From Curvibacter lanceolatus ATCC 14669 (GTDB lineage: Bacteria > Pseudomonadota > Gammaproteobacteria > Burkholderiales > Burkholderiaceae_C): a stretch of DNA of 64,000 nucleotides. The notes under the pieces are model-generated. The model did no database searches and was not told where the DNA came from. It saw only the letters and a program-made list of their open reading frames with translations. Positions 39,877 to 47,953 of this stretch are shown here, one piece after another. Made by a program: the position numbers and the translations under genes. The stretch's first letter is position 1, and the number at the start of each line of letters is the position of its first letter. The DNA is taken from the NCBI RefSeq assembly GCF_000381265.1, contig NZ_KB906260.1, forward strand, positions 186,001 to 250,000, given 5' to 3'.

Positions 39877-41055
39877 TCAACGCTCAATGGTTAGGGCAAC
39901 TCCCATGCCACCCCCGATGCACAGGGAGGCGATGCCCTTCTTGGCATCACGTCGTTGCATCTCATGCAGAAGTGTCACCAAAATGCGGCAGCCCGAAGCA
40001 CCAATCGGGTGCCCCAGAGCGATCGCGCCGCCATTGACGTTCACCTTGCTGGTGTCCCAGCCCATCTCTTGATTCACGGCACAGGCCTGGGCCGCGAAGG
40101 CTTCGTTGATTTCGAGCAGGTCGAGTTCGGAAGCCGCCCAACCGGCGCGTTGCAAGGCCTTGGTGGAGGCCGGCACCGGGCCCATGCCCATGTAGGCCGG
40201 GTCCAGACCCGAGGTGGCAAAGCTGGCGATGCGGCCCAGCGGCTTCAAGCCCAGGCTGGCGGCACGCTTGGCGCTCATGACCATCACGGCGGCAGCGCCG
40301 TCGTTGAGGCCCGAGGCGTTGCCGGCGGTCACGCTGCCGGCCTTGTCGAAGGCAGGGCGCAGGCCCGCCAGGGCGTCGGCATTGGTCTTGCGGTTGATGA
40401 ACTCGTCGGCATCGAACACCAGCGGATCGCCCTTCTTCTGGGGGATGGTGACGGGGACGATTTCGTCCTTGAAGCGGCCGGCTTCCTGGGCGGCTGCAGC
40501 CTTCTGCTGCGAGGCCAGGGCCAGGGCATCCTGCTGCTCGCGGGTGACCCCGTATTTCTTGGCCACGTTCTCGGCTGTGATGCCCATGTGGTATTGGTTG
40601 TAGACGTCCCACAGGCCGTCGACGATCATGGTGTCGACCATCTTCCAGTCGCCCATGCGCTGGCCATCACGCGAGCCCGGCAGCACGTGCGGCGACAGGC
40701 TCATGTTTTCCTGGCCGCCAGCGATCACGATGTCGCTGTCGCCCGAGGCCACGGCCTGAGCCGCCAGCATCACCGACTTGAGGCCCGAGCCGCACACCGC
40801 ATTGATCGTGAGGCCCGGCGTGCCCTTGTCAAAACCCGCCTTGATGACGGCCTGGCGTGCCGGGTTCTGGCCGGCGCCCGCGGCCAGCACCTGGCCCAGA
40901 ATCACTTCGCCCACCTGATCGGCAGACAGGCCGCTGCGGGCCAGAACTTCGCGGATCACCAGTGCGCCCAGATCAGTGGCCGGAATCTTGGCCAGCGAGC
41001 CACCAAACTTGCCGATGGCCGTGCGGGCGGCCGAAACGATGACGATGTCTTCCAT
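39877..41055 (-). CDS. phaA: acetyl-CoA acetyltransferase (beta-ketothiolase)
   Basis: A 392-residue thiolase that condenses two acetyl-CoA to acetoacetyl-CoA. The nucleophile Cys is in NAVCGSGLKSVMLA (about residue 88), the second block is NEAFAAQACAV, and the C-terminal GGAIALGHPIGASGCRIL with CIGGGMGVALTIE holds the His and the second Cys. Length is that of biosynthetic thiolases. It lies between phaC and phaB; the gap to phaC is 102 bases. Confidence 0.97.
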   Translation of the reverse strand: MEDIVIVSAARTAIGKFGGSLAKIPATDLGALVIREVLARSGLSADQVGEVILGQVLAAGAGQNPARQAVIKAGFDKGTPGLTINAVCGSGLKSVMLAAQAVASGDSDIVIAGGQENMSLSPHVLPGSRDGQRMGDWKMVDTMIVDGLWDVYNQYHMGITAENVAKKYGVTREQQDALALASQQKAAAAQEAGRFKDEIVPVTIPQKKGDPLVFDADEFINRKTNADALAGLRPAFDKAGSVTAGNASGLNDGAAAVMVMSAKRAASLGLKPLGRIASFATSGLDPAYMGMGPVPASTKALQRAGWAASELDLLEINEAFAAQACAVNQEMGWDTSKVNVNGGAIALGHPIGASGCRILVTLLHEMQRRDAKKGIASLCIGGGMGVALTIER

Positions 41056-41157
41056 GTGTGCTCCAGTGTTTGTTGGTCAAAAAATCAGTGCGTACAGGGC
41101 TCAGTATGTCTTGTCCAGGACCGGCAAAAATGAAACCGGACCTGGGTTTTTCCCGGA

Positions 41158-42870
41158 TCAGGCTTTTTGCTTGACGTAGCGGCCCGGGGCCGGTTCGATG
41201 GCCTTGTACTTGGCCCCCTTGCCGTAGGTCTTGGGGGCGGGAACCAGTTTGCCCGCATGGCCCGCCAGCCATTCGGTCCAGTCGGTCCACCAGCTGCCTG
41301 CGTGCTCCTGGGCACCCGCCAGCCATTCGGCATGGGTGGCTGGCAACTTGCCGTCGCTGCGAATCCAGTGGCTGCGTTTCTTCTTGGCCGGTGGGTTGAT
41401 CACACCGGCGATATGGCCCGAGGCCCCCATCACGAAGCGCTTCTTGCCCGGCAGGTGACGGGTGGACGCATAGGCCCCCGTGATCGGCACGATGTGATCC
41501 TCACGCGAGCCGTACAGGTAGACGGGGATGTCAACCTTGCCCAGGTCGACGGGCACGCCGCAGACCACCGCCTTGCCCGGCTTGACCAGGTTGTTCTCGA
41601 AGTAGGTGTTGCGCAGGTACCAGGCGTAAAACGGACCGGGCAGGTTGGTGGAATCGCTGTTCCAGTACAACAGGTCGAAGGCCGGCGGGGTTTCGCCCTT
41701 GAGGTAGTTGCCCACCACGTAGTTCCAGACCAGGTCGTTGGGCCGCAGGAAGCTGAAGGTGGAGGCCAGCTCCTGCCCCTTGAGCAGGCCGCCCTGCCCC
41801 ATCTGCATTTCGCGGAACTTGACGAAGGCGTCGTCGATGAACAGGTCCAGGATGCCGGTGTCCGAAAAATCAAGGAAGGTGGTCAGGAAGGTGGCCGACT
41901 CGACCGGCTTCTCACCGCGCTGGGCCAGCACCGCCAGTGCCGTGCCCAGGATGGTGCCCCCCACGCAGAAGCCCAGCGCATTGAGGGTCTTGGCGTCGGT
42001 GATGTCCTGCACGGTGTGGATGGCCTGGATGGCGGCGTGCTCGATGTAGTCGTCCCAGGTCTTCTGGCCCATGCTCTCGTCGGGGTTGCGCCAGCTCACC
42101 ACAAAGGTGCGGTGCCCTTCGGCCACCAGGTGGCGGATCAGCGAGTTCTCGGGCTGCAGATCGAGGATGTAGAACTTGTTGATGCAAGGCGGGATGAGCA
42201 GGAACGGGCGCTCATGGACCTTGGCGGTCAGTGGTTTGTATTCGATCAGCTGGAACAGCTCGTTCTCGAACACCACGGCGCCCTCGGTGGTGGCCACGTT
42301 GCGGCCCACTTCGAACAGGCTTTCATCGGTCTGGCTCATGTGGCCCTGCTGCAAGTCGTGCATCAGGTTCTGCAGGCCTTTGGCGATGCTCTCGCCCTGG
42401 GTTTCCAGCGCTTTCTTCTGGGCTTCGGCATTGAAGGCCAGGAAGTTGCTGGGCGCCGAGGCCGCCGCCCATTGCTCCACCGCAAAACGGATCCGGGCGC
42501 GGGTCTTGTCGTCGGCCTCGACCGCCTCGGCCAGGCCGGCCAGGCTGCGGCTGTTGAGCAGGTAGACCGCCGCCGTGAAACTGGCCAGCGGGTTGCTGCC
42601 CCAGGCTTCGCCGGCAAAGCGCCGGTCACGCGCCTCAGGGGTGCCCGAGAGGCTGGCGTTCCAGAGATCGGTGGCCTCTTTCACGTATTGCTGCTGCAGC
42701 GCCTGGAGCTTTTCGGTATCAAAGCTGATTGGGGGCACGGGCGCGGCGGCGGCCGTGGGCAGCGAAGGAAGCCCCAGTTGCTGGAACGCCTGCAGGGCCT
42801 TGCCCCAGCCCTCGCTCAGCATGTGTTGAAATTGCTGGGCGCTTTGACCCCACTGTGCTTCAGAATTCAT
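41158..42870 (-). CDS. phaC: class I poly(3-hydroxyalkanoate) polymerase
   Basis: A 570-residue granule-associated enzyme that polymerises (R)-3-hydroxybutyryl-CoA. The lipase-like box is GFCVGGTILG with nucleophile Cys302; Asp and His partners lie near residues 456 (YGSREDHIVP) and 484 (GASGHIAGVINPP). It has the N-terminal region and the length typical of class I, and no phaE is needed. The ATG follows GAGGAGACAAC. It is first of phaC-phaA-phaB. No phasin or phaR is in the window. Confidence 0.96.
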   Translation of the reverse strand: MNSEAQWGQSAQQFQHMLSEGWGKALQAFQQLGLPSLPTAAAAPVPPISFDTEKLQALQQQYVKEATDLWNASLSGTPEARDRRFAGEAWGSNPLASFTAAVYLLNSRSLAGLAEAVEADDKTRARIRFAVEQWAAASAPSNFLAFNAEAQKKALETQGESIAKGLQNLMHDLQQGHMSQTDESLFEVGRNVATTEGAVVFENELFQLIEYKPLTAKVHERPFLLIPPCINKFYILDLQPENSLIRHLVAEGHRTFVVSWRNPDESMGQKTWDDYIEHAAIQAIHTVQDITDAKTLNALGFCVGGTILGTALAVLAQRGEKPVESATFLTTFLDFSDTGILDLFIDDAFVKFREMQMGQGGLLKGQELASTFSFLRPNDLVWNYVVGNYLKGETPPAFDLLYWNSDSTNLPGPFYAWYLRNTYFENNLVKPGKAVVCGVPVDLGKVDIPVYLYGSREDHIVPITGAYASTRHLPGKKRFVMGASGHIAGVINPPAKKKRSHWIRSDGKLPATHAEWLAGAQEHAGSWWTDWTEWLAGHAGKLVPAPKTYGKGAKYKAIEPAPGRYVKQKA

Positions 42871-42961
42871 GTTGTCTCCTCATGAACTGTCCGTTGAAAA
42901 ATGATTGGGGTTGATCCGGATTCTTGCAGACTCTGCAGCTTGATCACGTATTTATATCAAC

Positions 42962-43318
42962 ATGTACCTTGTTCTTATCGCCTGGATGTATGTCGCCGTC
43001 ATGATGGCTGTGGCAGAAGCCACCAACACCACGGGAACATTGCTGGGCGCATTGGTCACCTTTGTACTCTATGGCTTGCTGCCGATGTCGATCGTGCTGT
43101 ATCTGATGGGGGCACCAGCAAGACGAAAGGCCGCCAAGAAACGAGAGGCGGCAGATGCGGCGCTGGCCATGGGCGCGTCAACACCCGTTGGGCCGATCGA
43201 TCCGACGAACGTAGCCGCCAGCACAGAGCCCCTGTCAGACCCGCCAGATGCAGGCCGCCATGCGACCGGTGCCGCCGAGCCGGTGGCCGTCGCGCCGGTG
43301 CGAGAAGAAGCTCGCTGA
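42962..43318 (+). CDS. small membrane protein of unknown function
   Basis: A 118-residue protein with two hydrophobic segments (about 2-19 and 28-49, GTLLGALVTFVLYGLLPMSI), then a basic stretch (RRKAAKKREAA) and a flexible Ala/Pro-rich cytoplasmic tail. Similar small proteins seem common in Comamonadaceae, from memory; no function is known. The start lacks a good ribosome site. It is divergent from phaC, and its last 84 bases overlap the 3' end of pgeF on the other strand. Confidence 0.65.
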   Translation: MYLVLIAWMYVAVMMAVAEATNTTGTLLGALVTFVLYGLLPMSIVLYLMGAPARRKAAKKREAADAALAMGASTPVGPIDPTNVAASTEPLSDPPDAGRHATGAAEPVAVAPVREEAR

Positions 43319-44089
43319 TTGGGTGTGGGTGCACCAGGCGGTTGTGCCATCGTTCCCATACACGGCACTGACACCGGCGGCACGCAGGCGCAGCCGGGCC
43401 AGGCCGGCCAAATCGGCCAACCAATGACCGGGCCGCTGCGGCACGGGCTGGAACAGACCCAGGGCCTCAGCCTGGAAGCTGCAGAAGGCTTGACGCACCT
43501 CCTCACCCACTTCAAAGGCCGCAGGTCCGATGCAGGGCCCCAGCCAGACCAGCAGCTCTGAGGCCGCCAGCACAGGGGCCTGTGGCCGTGCCCGGACAAA
43601 GGCCTCGACGGCCGATTCCAGGATACCGCGCCCCTGCTCGCCGGCCAAACCACGCCAGCCGGCATGAAAGGCACCTACACGCTGGCCAGCACGGTCGGTG
43701 ATCAGCACAGGCAGACAGTCGGCCACCATCATGACCAGGGCCTGGCCGGGTTGGCCGGTGATGGAACCGTCCGCTGCCCGTCCTGACAGGGATTCGCCAG
43801 GGGCCTGGCTGTCCAGGTCGAGCACGTCACAGCCGTGCACCTGGTTCAGAAACAGCAGCTCGCCGCCGCCTCTTTCATGCACTGCGGCCTGCAGCAGGGC
43901 CCGGTTCTGCGCCACATGCTCAGGCCGGTCACCCACGTGGGCGCCCAGGTTGAGGGCATCCCAAGGGGCCGCGCTGACACCCCCATGGCGGGTGGTGAAC
44001 AGCGCACGCACCGAGGCCGGGGCTGGCCATTCAGGCTCGAACCAGGGGGCTGCTGCGCTGGCCGGCGCTGAGACTGAAGACTGCGCCAC
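43235..44089 (-). CDS. pgeF: peptidoglycan editing factor PgeF / multicopper polyphenol oxidase family
   Basis: A 284-residue protein of the YfiH/DUF152 family, described as removing wrongly incorporated L-Ser from UDP-MurNAc-dipeptide; relatives were also assigned laccase or purine-nucleoside activities. The metal ligands lie in LNQVHGCDV, VADCLPVLI and FHAGWRGLAGEQ. The end FSHRRDGHRLGGTGRMAACIW is typical. Start is taken as GTG at 44089, two bases after the stop of the upstream GST-fold gene. Its 3' end overlaps the convergent small membrane protein gene by 84 bases. Confidence 0.92.
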   Translation of the reverse strand: MAQSSVSAPASAAAPWFEPEWPAPASVRALFTTRHGGVSAAPWDALNLGAHVGDRPEHVAQNRALLQAAVHERGGGELLFLNQVHGCDVLDLDSQAPGESLSGRAADGSITGQPGQALVMMVADCLPVLITDRAGQRVGAFHAGWRGLAGEQGRGILESAVEAFVRARPQAPVLAASELLVWLGPCIGPAAFEVGEEVRQAFCSFQAEALGLFQPVPQRPGHWLADLAGLARLRLRAAGVSAVYGNDGTTAWCTHTQSASFFSHRRDGHRLGGTGRMAACIWRV

Positions 44090-44091
44090 GT

Positions 44092-44730
44092 TCAGGCCTC
44101 GGCGTCCGGACACTGCGAGGGCTGAGCCCGCTGGAAGGCCTCCAGGGCCATGCAGGACTCGAACACGGCCAGGGTGCGGTCCAGGCCCTCGAAGTTCACT
44201 TTGAAGCGCTGGCCATTGAAGATCTGGGGCACCAGGCAGCAATCAGCCAGGCCGGGGGTGTCGCCGTGGCAGAAGCGCCCGGTGCCGGCCTGGGCGAGTT
44301 GGCGCTCGAAGGCTTCCAGGCCCTGGCGCACCCAATGGCGGTACCAGGTGTTCTTGGCCTCGTCGTCGACCTGGAGTTCTTGCGACAGGTACTTGAGCAC
44401 GCGCAGGTTGTTGATCGGGTGGATCTCGCAGGCAATCGTCTGCGCCAGGGCGCGCACCCGGGCCCGGCCCAGAGCGTCGGCTGGCAACAGGGGCGGTTCG
44501 GGGTGGGTTTCATCGAGGTACTCGATGATGGCCATCGACTGCGTCAGGTGGGCACCGTCCACCTCCAGCATGGGCACCAGGGCGTCGCCCACCAGGCTGG
44601 CATAGGCCGGGGCACGGTGCTCGCCCTTGACCAGGTGCACCGGCTGGTAGTCATAAGGCAGGCCCTTGAGCTGCAAGGCGATGCGCACCCGGAACGAGGC
44701 GGAAGATCGGAAATAGTTGAAGAGCTTCAT
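44092..44730 (-). CDS. maiA: maleylacetoacetate isomerase-like, zeta-class GST
   Basis: A 212-residue protein with an N-terminal thioredoxin-like domain and a C-terminal helical domain. The zeta-class motif SSASFRVRIALQLKGL, where the first Ser binds glutathione, and NNLRVLKYL plus HGDTPGLADCCLVPQIFN are diagnostic. These enzymes isomerise maleylacetoacetate or maleylpyruvate in aromatic acid breakdown. A FAH-family hydrolase gene lies nearby on the opposite strand and could supply the next step. Start 44730 begins MKLFNYFRSS. Confidence 0.88.
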   Translation of the reverse strand: MKLFNYFRSSASFRVRIALQLKGLPYDYQPVHLVKGEHRAPAYASLVGDALVPMLEVDGAHLTQSMAIIEYLDETHPEPPLLPADALGRARVRALAQTIACEIHPINNLRVLKYLSQELQVDDEAKNTWYRHWVRQGLEAFERQLAQAGTGRFCHGDTPGLADCCLVPQIFNGQRFKVNFEGLDRTLAVFESCMALEAFQRAQPSQCPDAEA

Positions 44731-44798
44731 GAGCGCAAGGATAAGGGCTGACGGTAGACTCCAGGGCATCATTGACCCAGCCATCAAAGAGACGCCCC

Positions 44799-45107
44799 AT
44801 GATTCTCGAACTTGCCGACATCCGCATCCAACCCGGCCAGCAGGCCGCCTTCGAGGAGGCCATCGAGCGTGGCCTGCGCACCGTGATCAGCCAGGCCAAG
44901 GGATTTCACGGCTTCACCGTGAACCATGGCATCGAATCGCCCGAGCGCTATGTGCTGCAGATTTTCTGGGCCACCCTGGAAGACCACACCGAAGGCTTCC
45001 GCGGCTCGCCGCTGTTTGCGCAATGGCGTTCCATTGTGGGCCCCTTCTTTGCGGCGCCGCCGGTGGTGGAGCACTTTGAGCTGGTGGCCCATTCAGACGG
45101 TAACTGA
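44799..45107 (+). CDS. antibiotic biosynthesis monooxygenase (ABM) family protein
   Basis: A 102-residue single-domain ferredoxin-like protein. ILELADIRIQPGQQAAFEEA at the start and ERYVLQIFWATLEDHTEGFRG in the middle, followed by PVVEHFELV, fit the ABM fold, members of which include monooxygenases, haem-degrading enzymes and dimeric proteins of no known activity. The specific reaction cannot be told. It is divergent from maiA and 54 bases upstream of the FAH-family gene, likely co-transcribed with it. Confidence 0.85.
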   Translation: MILELADIRIQPGQQAAFEEAIERGLRTVISQAKGFHGFTVNHGIESPERYVLQIFWATLEDHTEGFRGSPLFAQWRSIVGPFFAAPPVVEHFELVAHSDGN

Positions 45108-45161
45108 AGCGCCCACCACCTCTGTCCACTTCCCTGCTGCAAGACGACCTGAAAGGCTGAC

Positions 45162-45857
45162 ATGAGCTATGTGATCCCTGCCGCTCCCCCGGTGAGCGTC
45201 CCGGTGCTGGGTACCAGCGACCGTTTTCCGGTGCGCCGCATCTACTGCGTGGGCCGCAACTACGAAGAACATGCCAAGGAAATGGGCTTCACCGGCCGCG
45301 AACCGCCCTTCTTCTTTCTGAAGCCGGCCGATGCGCTGGTGGTGGTGAACGCCGGCGAAACCGGCACCATGCCCTACCCCAGCCTGACGCAGAACCTGCA
45401 CCACGAGATCGAACTGGTGGTGGCCATCGGGACCGGGGGCCGCAACATCACGGCCGCCGATGCGCACAAGCACATCTACGGCTACGCCGTGGGCCTGGAC
45501 ATGACGCGCCGCGACCTGCAAAACGAAATGAAGAAGCAAGGCCGCCCCTGGTGCATCGGCAAAGGCTTCGATCACAGCGCGCCCATCGGCCCCATCACCC
45601 CCGCGGCCCAGGCCGGCGACCTGAGCCAGGCCGCCATCTGGCTCAAGGTGAACGGCCAGGAACGCCAGTCCAGCCAGATTTCCAAGCTGATCTGGAACAT
45701 CGCCGAGACCATCGAACACCTGTCTGCCGCCTGGGAGCTGAGCCCGGGCGATCTGATCTACACCGGCACCCCCGAGGGCGTGGCTGCCGTGGTCAAGGGT
45801 GACCTGCTGGAGGGCGGCGTGACCGGCCTGGGCCACTTGAACGTGCGGATCGCCTGA
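45162..45857 (+). CDS. fumarylacetoacetate hydrolase family protein (fumarylpyruvate hydrolase-like)
   Basis: A 231-residue metal-dependent C-C hydrolase. IYCVGRNYEEHAKEMG, FFFLKPADAL, the metal ligands in HHEIELVVAIG, GYAVGLDMTRRDLQ and DLIYTGTPEGVAAV are the family core. Length and the close fit of the N terminus suggest the fumarylpyruvate hydrolase branch, which would pair with a maleylpyruvate isomerase (the zeta GST next door) in gentisate breakdown. No ring-cleaving dioxygenase is in the window, so the pathway is unproven. A terminator follows. Confidence 0.9.
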   Translation: MSYVIPAAPPVSVPVLGTSDRFPVRRIYCVGRNYEEHAKEMGFTGREPPFFFLKPADALVVVNAGETGTMPYPSLTQNLHHEIELVVAIGTGGRNITAADAHKHIYGYAVGLDMTRRDLQNEMKKQGRPWCIGKGFDHSAPIGPITPAAQAGDLSQAAIWLKVNGQERQSSQISKLIWNIAETIEHLSAAWELSPGDLIYTGTPEGVAAVVKGDLLEGGVTGLGHLNVRIA

Positions 45858-45891
45858 TCGGCCGGCCACCGCCCCGGCAAGCTGATCCCCG

Positions 45892-45911
45892 AGCCCCGCA
45901 AGGGGCTTTTT
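45892..45911 (+). terminator. rho-independent terminator after the FAH-family gene
   Basis: AGCCCC (45892-45897) pairs with GGGGCT (45902-45907) around GCAA, followed by TTTTT. It lies 34 bases after the stop. Confidence 0.85.
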
Positions 45912-45996
45912 CATTTCCGCACAAGCCTTGACATGGCTTAAGAAAGCCTGGCGCTCGCGTCCTACGATGGAGCCATCCCATTCACAGGAGCACGCC

Positions 45997-46503
45997 ATGA
46001 GCACGGTCACCGAACCCGCCGACTTTGAAGCCCTGGATGCCTGCCACCAGCAGATCGCCAGCCACCTCCAGGCCCTCAAGGCTCTGGTCAAGCACGTTGC
46101 CGAGACCGGGGTAGACCCATGGGCCCAGCAGCAGGCCGCGGCCATCGAGGCCTTTTTCTCAGGCACCTCGCGCGATCACCATGCCGAGGAAGAGCGCAGC
46201 GTGTTTCCGCCGCTGCTGGCCTCGGCCGATGCCTCGCTGGCCCAGACCATCCGCACCCTGCAGCAGGACCATGGCTGGATCGAAGAGAACTGGATCGAGC
46301 TGGCCCCGCAACTGCGCGCCATGGCCGACGGCCACGGCTGGACCGACCCGGCCGAGTTTCAGCACTATGCCGAGGTGTTCCTGAGCCTGTGCGAAGGCCA
46401 CATCGCCCTGGAAGAGTCGCTGATCTACCCCGAATCCAAGGCCCGCTGGGCGGCGGTGGTGGCGCGGCGGCTGACCGAGCTGCCCGCCCTGGTCCGGGCC
46501 TGA
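45997..46503 (+). CDS. hemerythrin-like domain protein
   Basis: A 168-residue cytoplasmic four-helix protein. Likely di-iron ligands are His in ACHQQI, the HHAEEE motif (about residues 61-66), QDHGWIEE and EGHIALEESLIYP. Such proteins bind O2, NO or iron and are linked to stress sensing or repair. The ATG at 45997 follows CAGGAG. It stands alone between the FAH terminator and the NUDIX gene. Confidence 0.87.
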   Translation: MSTVTEPADFEALDACHQQIASHLQALKALVKHVAETGVDPWAQQQAAAIEAFFSGTSRDHHAEEERSVFPPLLASADASLAQTIRTLQQDHGWIEENWIELAPQLRAMADGHGWTDPAEFQHYAEVFLSLCEGHIALEESLIYPESKARWAAVVARRLTELPALVRA

Positions 46504-46571
46504 CACCTGCGGGGCCCCTGGCGATGGCCCCCTGAACCGGTCGGCGCCACACTTGCCCGTACACTCGCGGC

Positions 46572-47120
46572 ATGACGTATCGCAGCCCCATCAAGCACTG
46601 CCGCAACTGCGGTTCGGTCGTGGCCTATCGAATTCCGGACGACGGAGACACCAAACCACGGGCCGTCTGCACGGTCTGCCACACGATCCATTACGAGAAC
46701 CCGCTCAACGTGGTGGGCACCGTGCCCTACCTGGGCACCAAGGTGCTGCTGTGCAAGCGCAACATCGAGCCGCGCTGGGGCAAGTGGACGCTGCCGGCGG
46801 GCTTCATGGAGCTCGAAGAATCCACCGCCCAGGGCGCCGCGCGCGAAACCCAGGAAGAAGCTGGCGCCTTGTTCGAACTCGAGGGCCTGTTCAGCATCCT
46901 GAACGTGATCCGGGTGGGCCAGGTGCATCTTTTCTACCGGGCCCGCCTGCTCAGCGAGACCTTCCACCCTGGCCACGAAACCATCGAGGCCCGGCTGTTC
47001 GAGGAGCACGAAATCCCCTGGGACGAAATCGCCTTCAGAACCGTCAAGGAAACGCTGGAGTGCTATTTCGCCGATCGGCGCCGTGGCCATTACGACATCC
47101 ACCAGATCGACATTGCCTGA
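46572..47120 (+). CDS. NUDIX hydrolase with N-terminal zinc ribbon
   Basis: A 182-residue protein. An N-terminal zinc ribbon (CRNCG and CTVCH, about residues 10-36) precedes the NUDIX box, which reads GFMELEESTAQGAARETQEEAG and fits GX5EX7REUXEEXG. This layout is like NudC-type or ADP-ribose/NADH pyrophosphatases, which hydrolyse nucleoside diphosphates linked to another moiety. The exact substrate is unknown. It is convergent with the His-rich exported protein gene, 24 bases away, without a clear terminator between them. Confidence 0.92.
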   Translation: MTYRSPIKHCRNCGSVVAYRIPDDGDTKPRAVCTVCHTIHYENPLNVVGTVPYLGTKVLLCKRNIEPRWGKWTLPAGFMELEESTAQGAARETQEEAGALFELEGLFSILNVIRVGQVHLFYRARLLSETFHPGHETIEARLFEEHEIPWDEIAFRTVKETLECYFADRRRGHYDIHQIDIA

Positions 47121-47144
47121 GGCCTGACGGCGATCGGAATCCGC

Positions 47145-47693
47145 TCAGCGGCGATCGCCGTGACGCTCTCCGTGACCTTCGCCCCGATCACCACGATCAC
47201 CCCCTGGCCCGCGCCCGTCACGGTCCCAGCCGCGGTGCTCGCCTCGATCGTGGCCACGCTCCTCATGGCGCTCAAAGCCACGCCCCGGGCCATGCGGGCC
47301 CTCACCACGGCGCTCCCACCAGCGATCCCGATCGTCCACCCGCACAAAGTACACCGGCCGACCACAGGCCTGGTAGCGGTGGCAATAGCGACCCCAGTTC
47401 CGGTACTCGACGGTAGACACATACAGATACATTGGCGCCGCACCAAAAACAGGCTGACCGATGACAACCGGTGCCGTATTGATGATGGGAGGCACAGGGT
47501 TGCTGCCCACCGAGATTTGTCCATAGACCCCAGGGGCCATGGGGCCCCCGACCGTGAGGTTGACATAGGCCTGAGCATGAGCGGCCCCAGCGCTCAGAGC
47601 CCCGAGGGCCAGCGCGAGCAAACCCGATCTCAGGCCCTTAGAGTGGCGAATCGGATTGATCGAGCAGACCAATGACATTGACTTCTTAAGCAC
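47145..47693 (-). CDS. exported protein with Arg/Gly/His/Asp-rich tail
   Basis: A 182-residue protein, not assignable to a family. A signal peptide (GLLALALGALSAGAAHA, cleavage at about residue 40) leads to a domain of about 80 residues with YVNLTVGGPMAPGVYGQI, an aromatic YLYVSTVEYRNWGRYCHRY segment and two Cys. From about residue 124 the chain is almost entirely R, G, H, D and E. GTG at 47693 is chosen because AGGAG lies 8 bases upstream. It is divergent from the metal ATPase gene, so a periplasmic metal-binding role is an attractive guess. Confidence 0.78.
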   Translation of the reverse strand: MLKKSMSLVCSINPIRHSKGLRSGLLALALGALSAGAAHAQAYVNLTVGGPMAPGVYGQISVGSNPVPPIINTAPVVIGQPVFGAAPMYLYVSTVEYRNWGRYCHRYQACGRPVYFVRVDDRDRWWERRGEGPHGPGRGFERHEERGHDRGEHRGWDRDGRGPGGDRGDRGEGHGERHGDRR

Positions 47694-47953
47694 GGCGTTA
47701 ACTCCTAGTGTTGATGGGACCTTAACGCGCCAGCGTGGGCTTCGGTCTTGTCTTTTTGTAAACATCGGCATGGATGTGTTTCATACCCACACCCAATGCT
47801 GACTGGCGAAGCCGCTCGCCTAAGCGCTCAAGCAGCCAAGGGGCTCCCGCCTTGCCATGAAAGATCTCAGGGACAAGGGGCATGGACGACAATCGTTTGA
47901 AGCCAGGGCAGCGTCCCTGGCGCCCCACCACCCCTATTCGGAAGGAAGAATCC

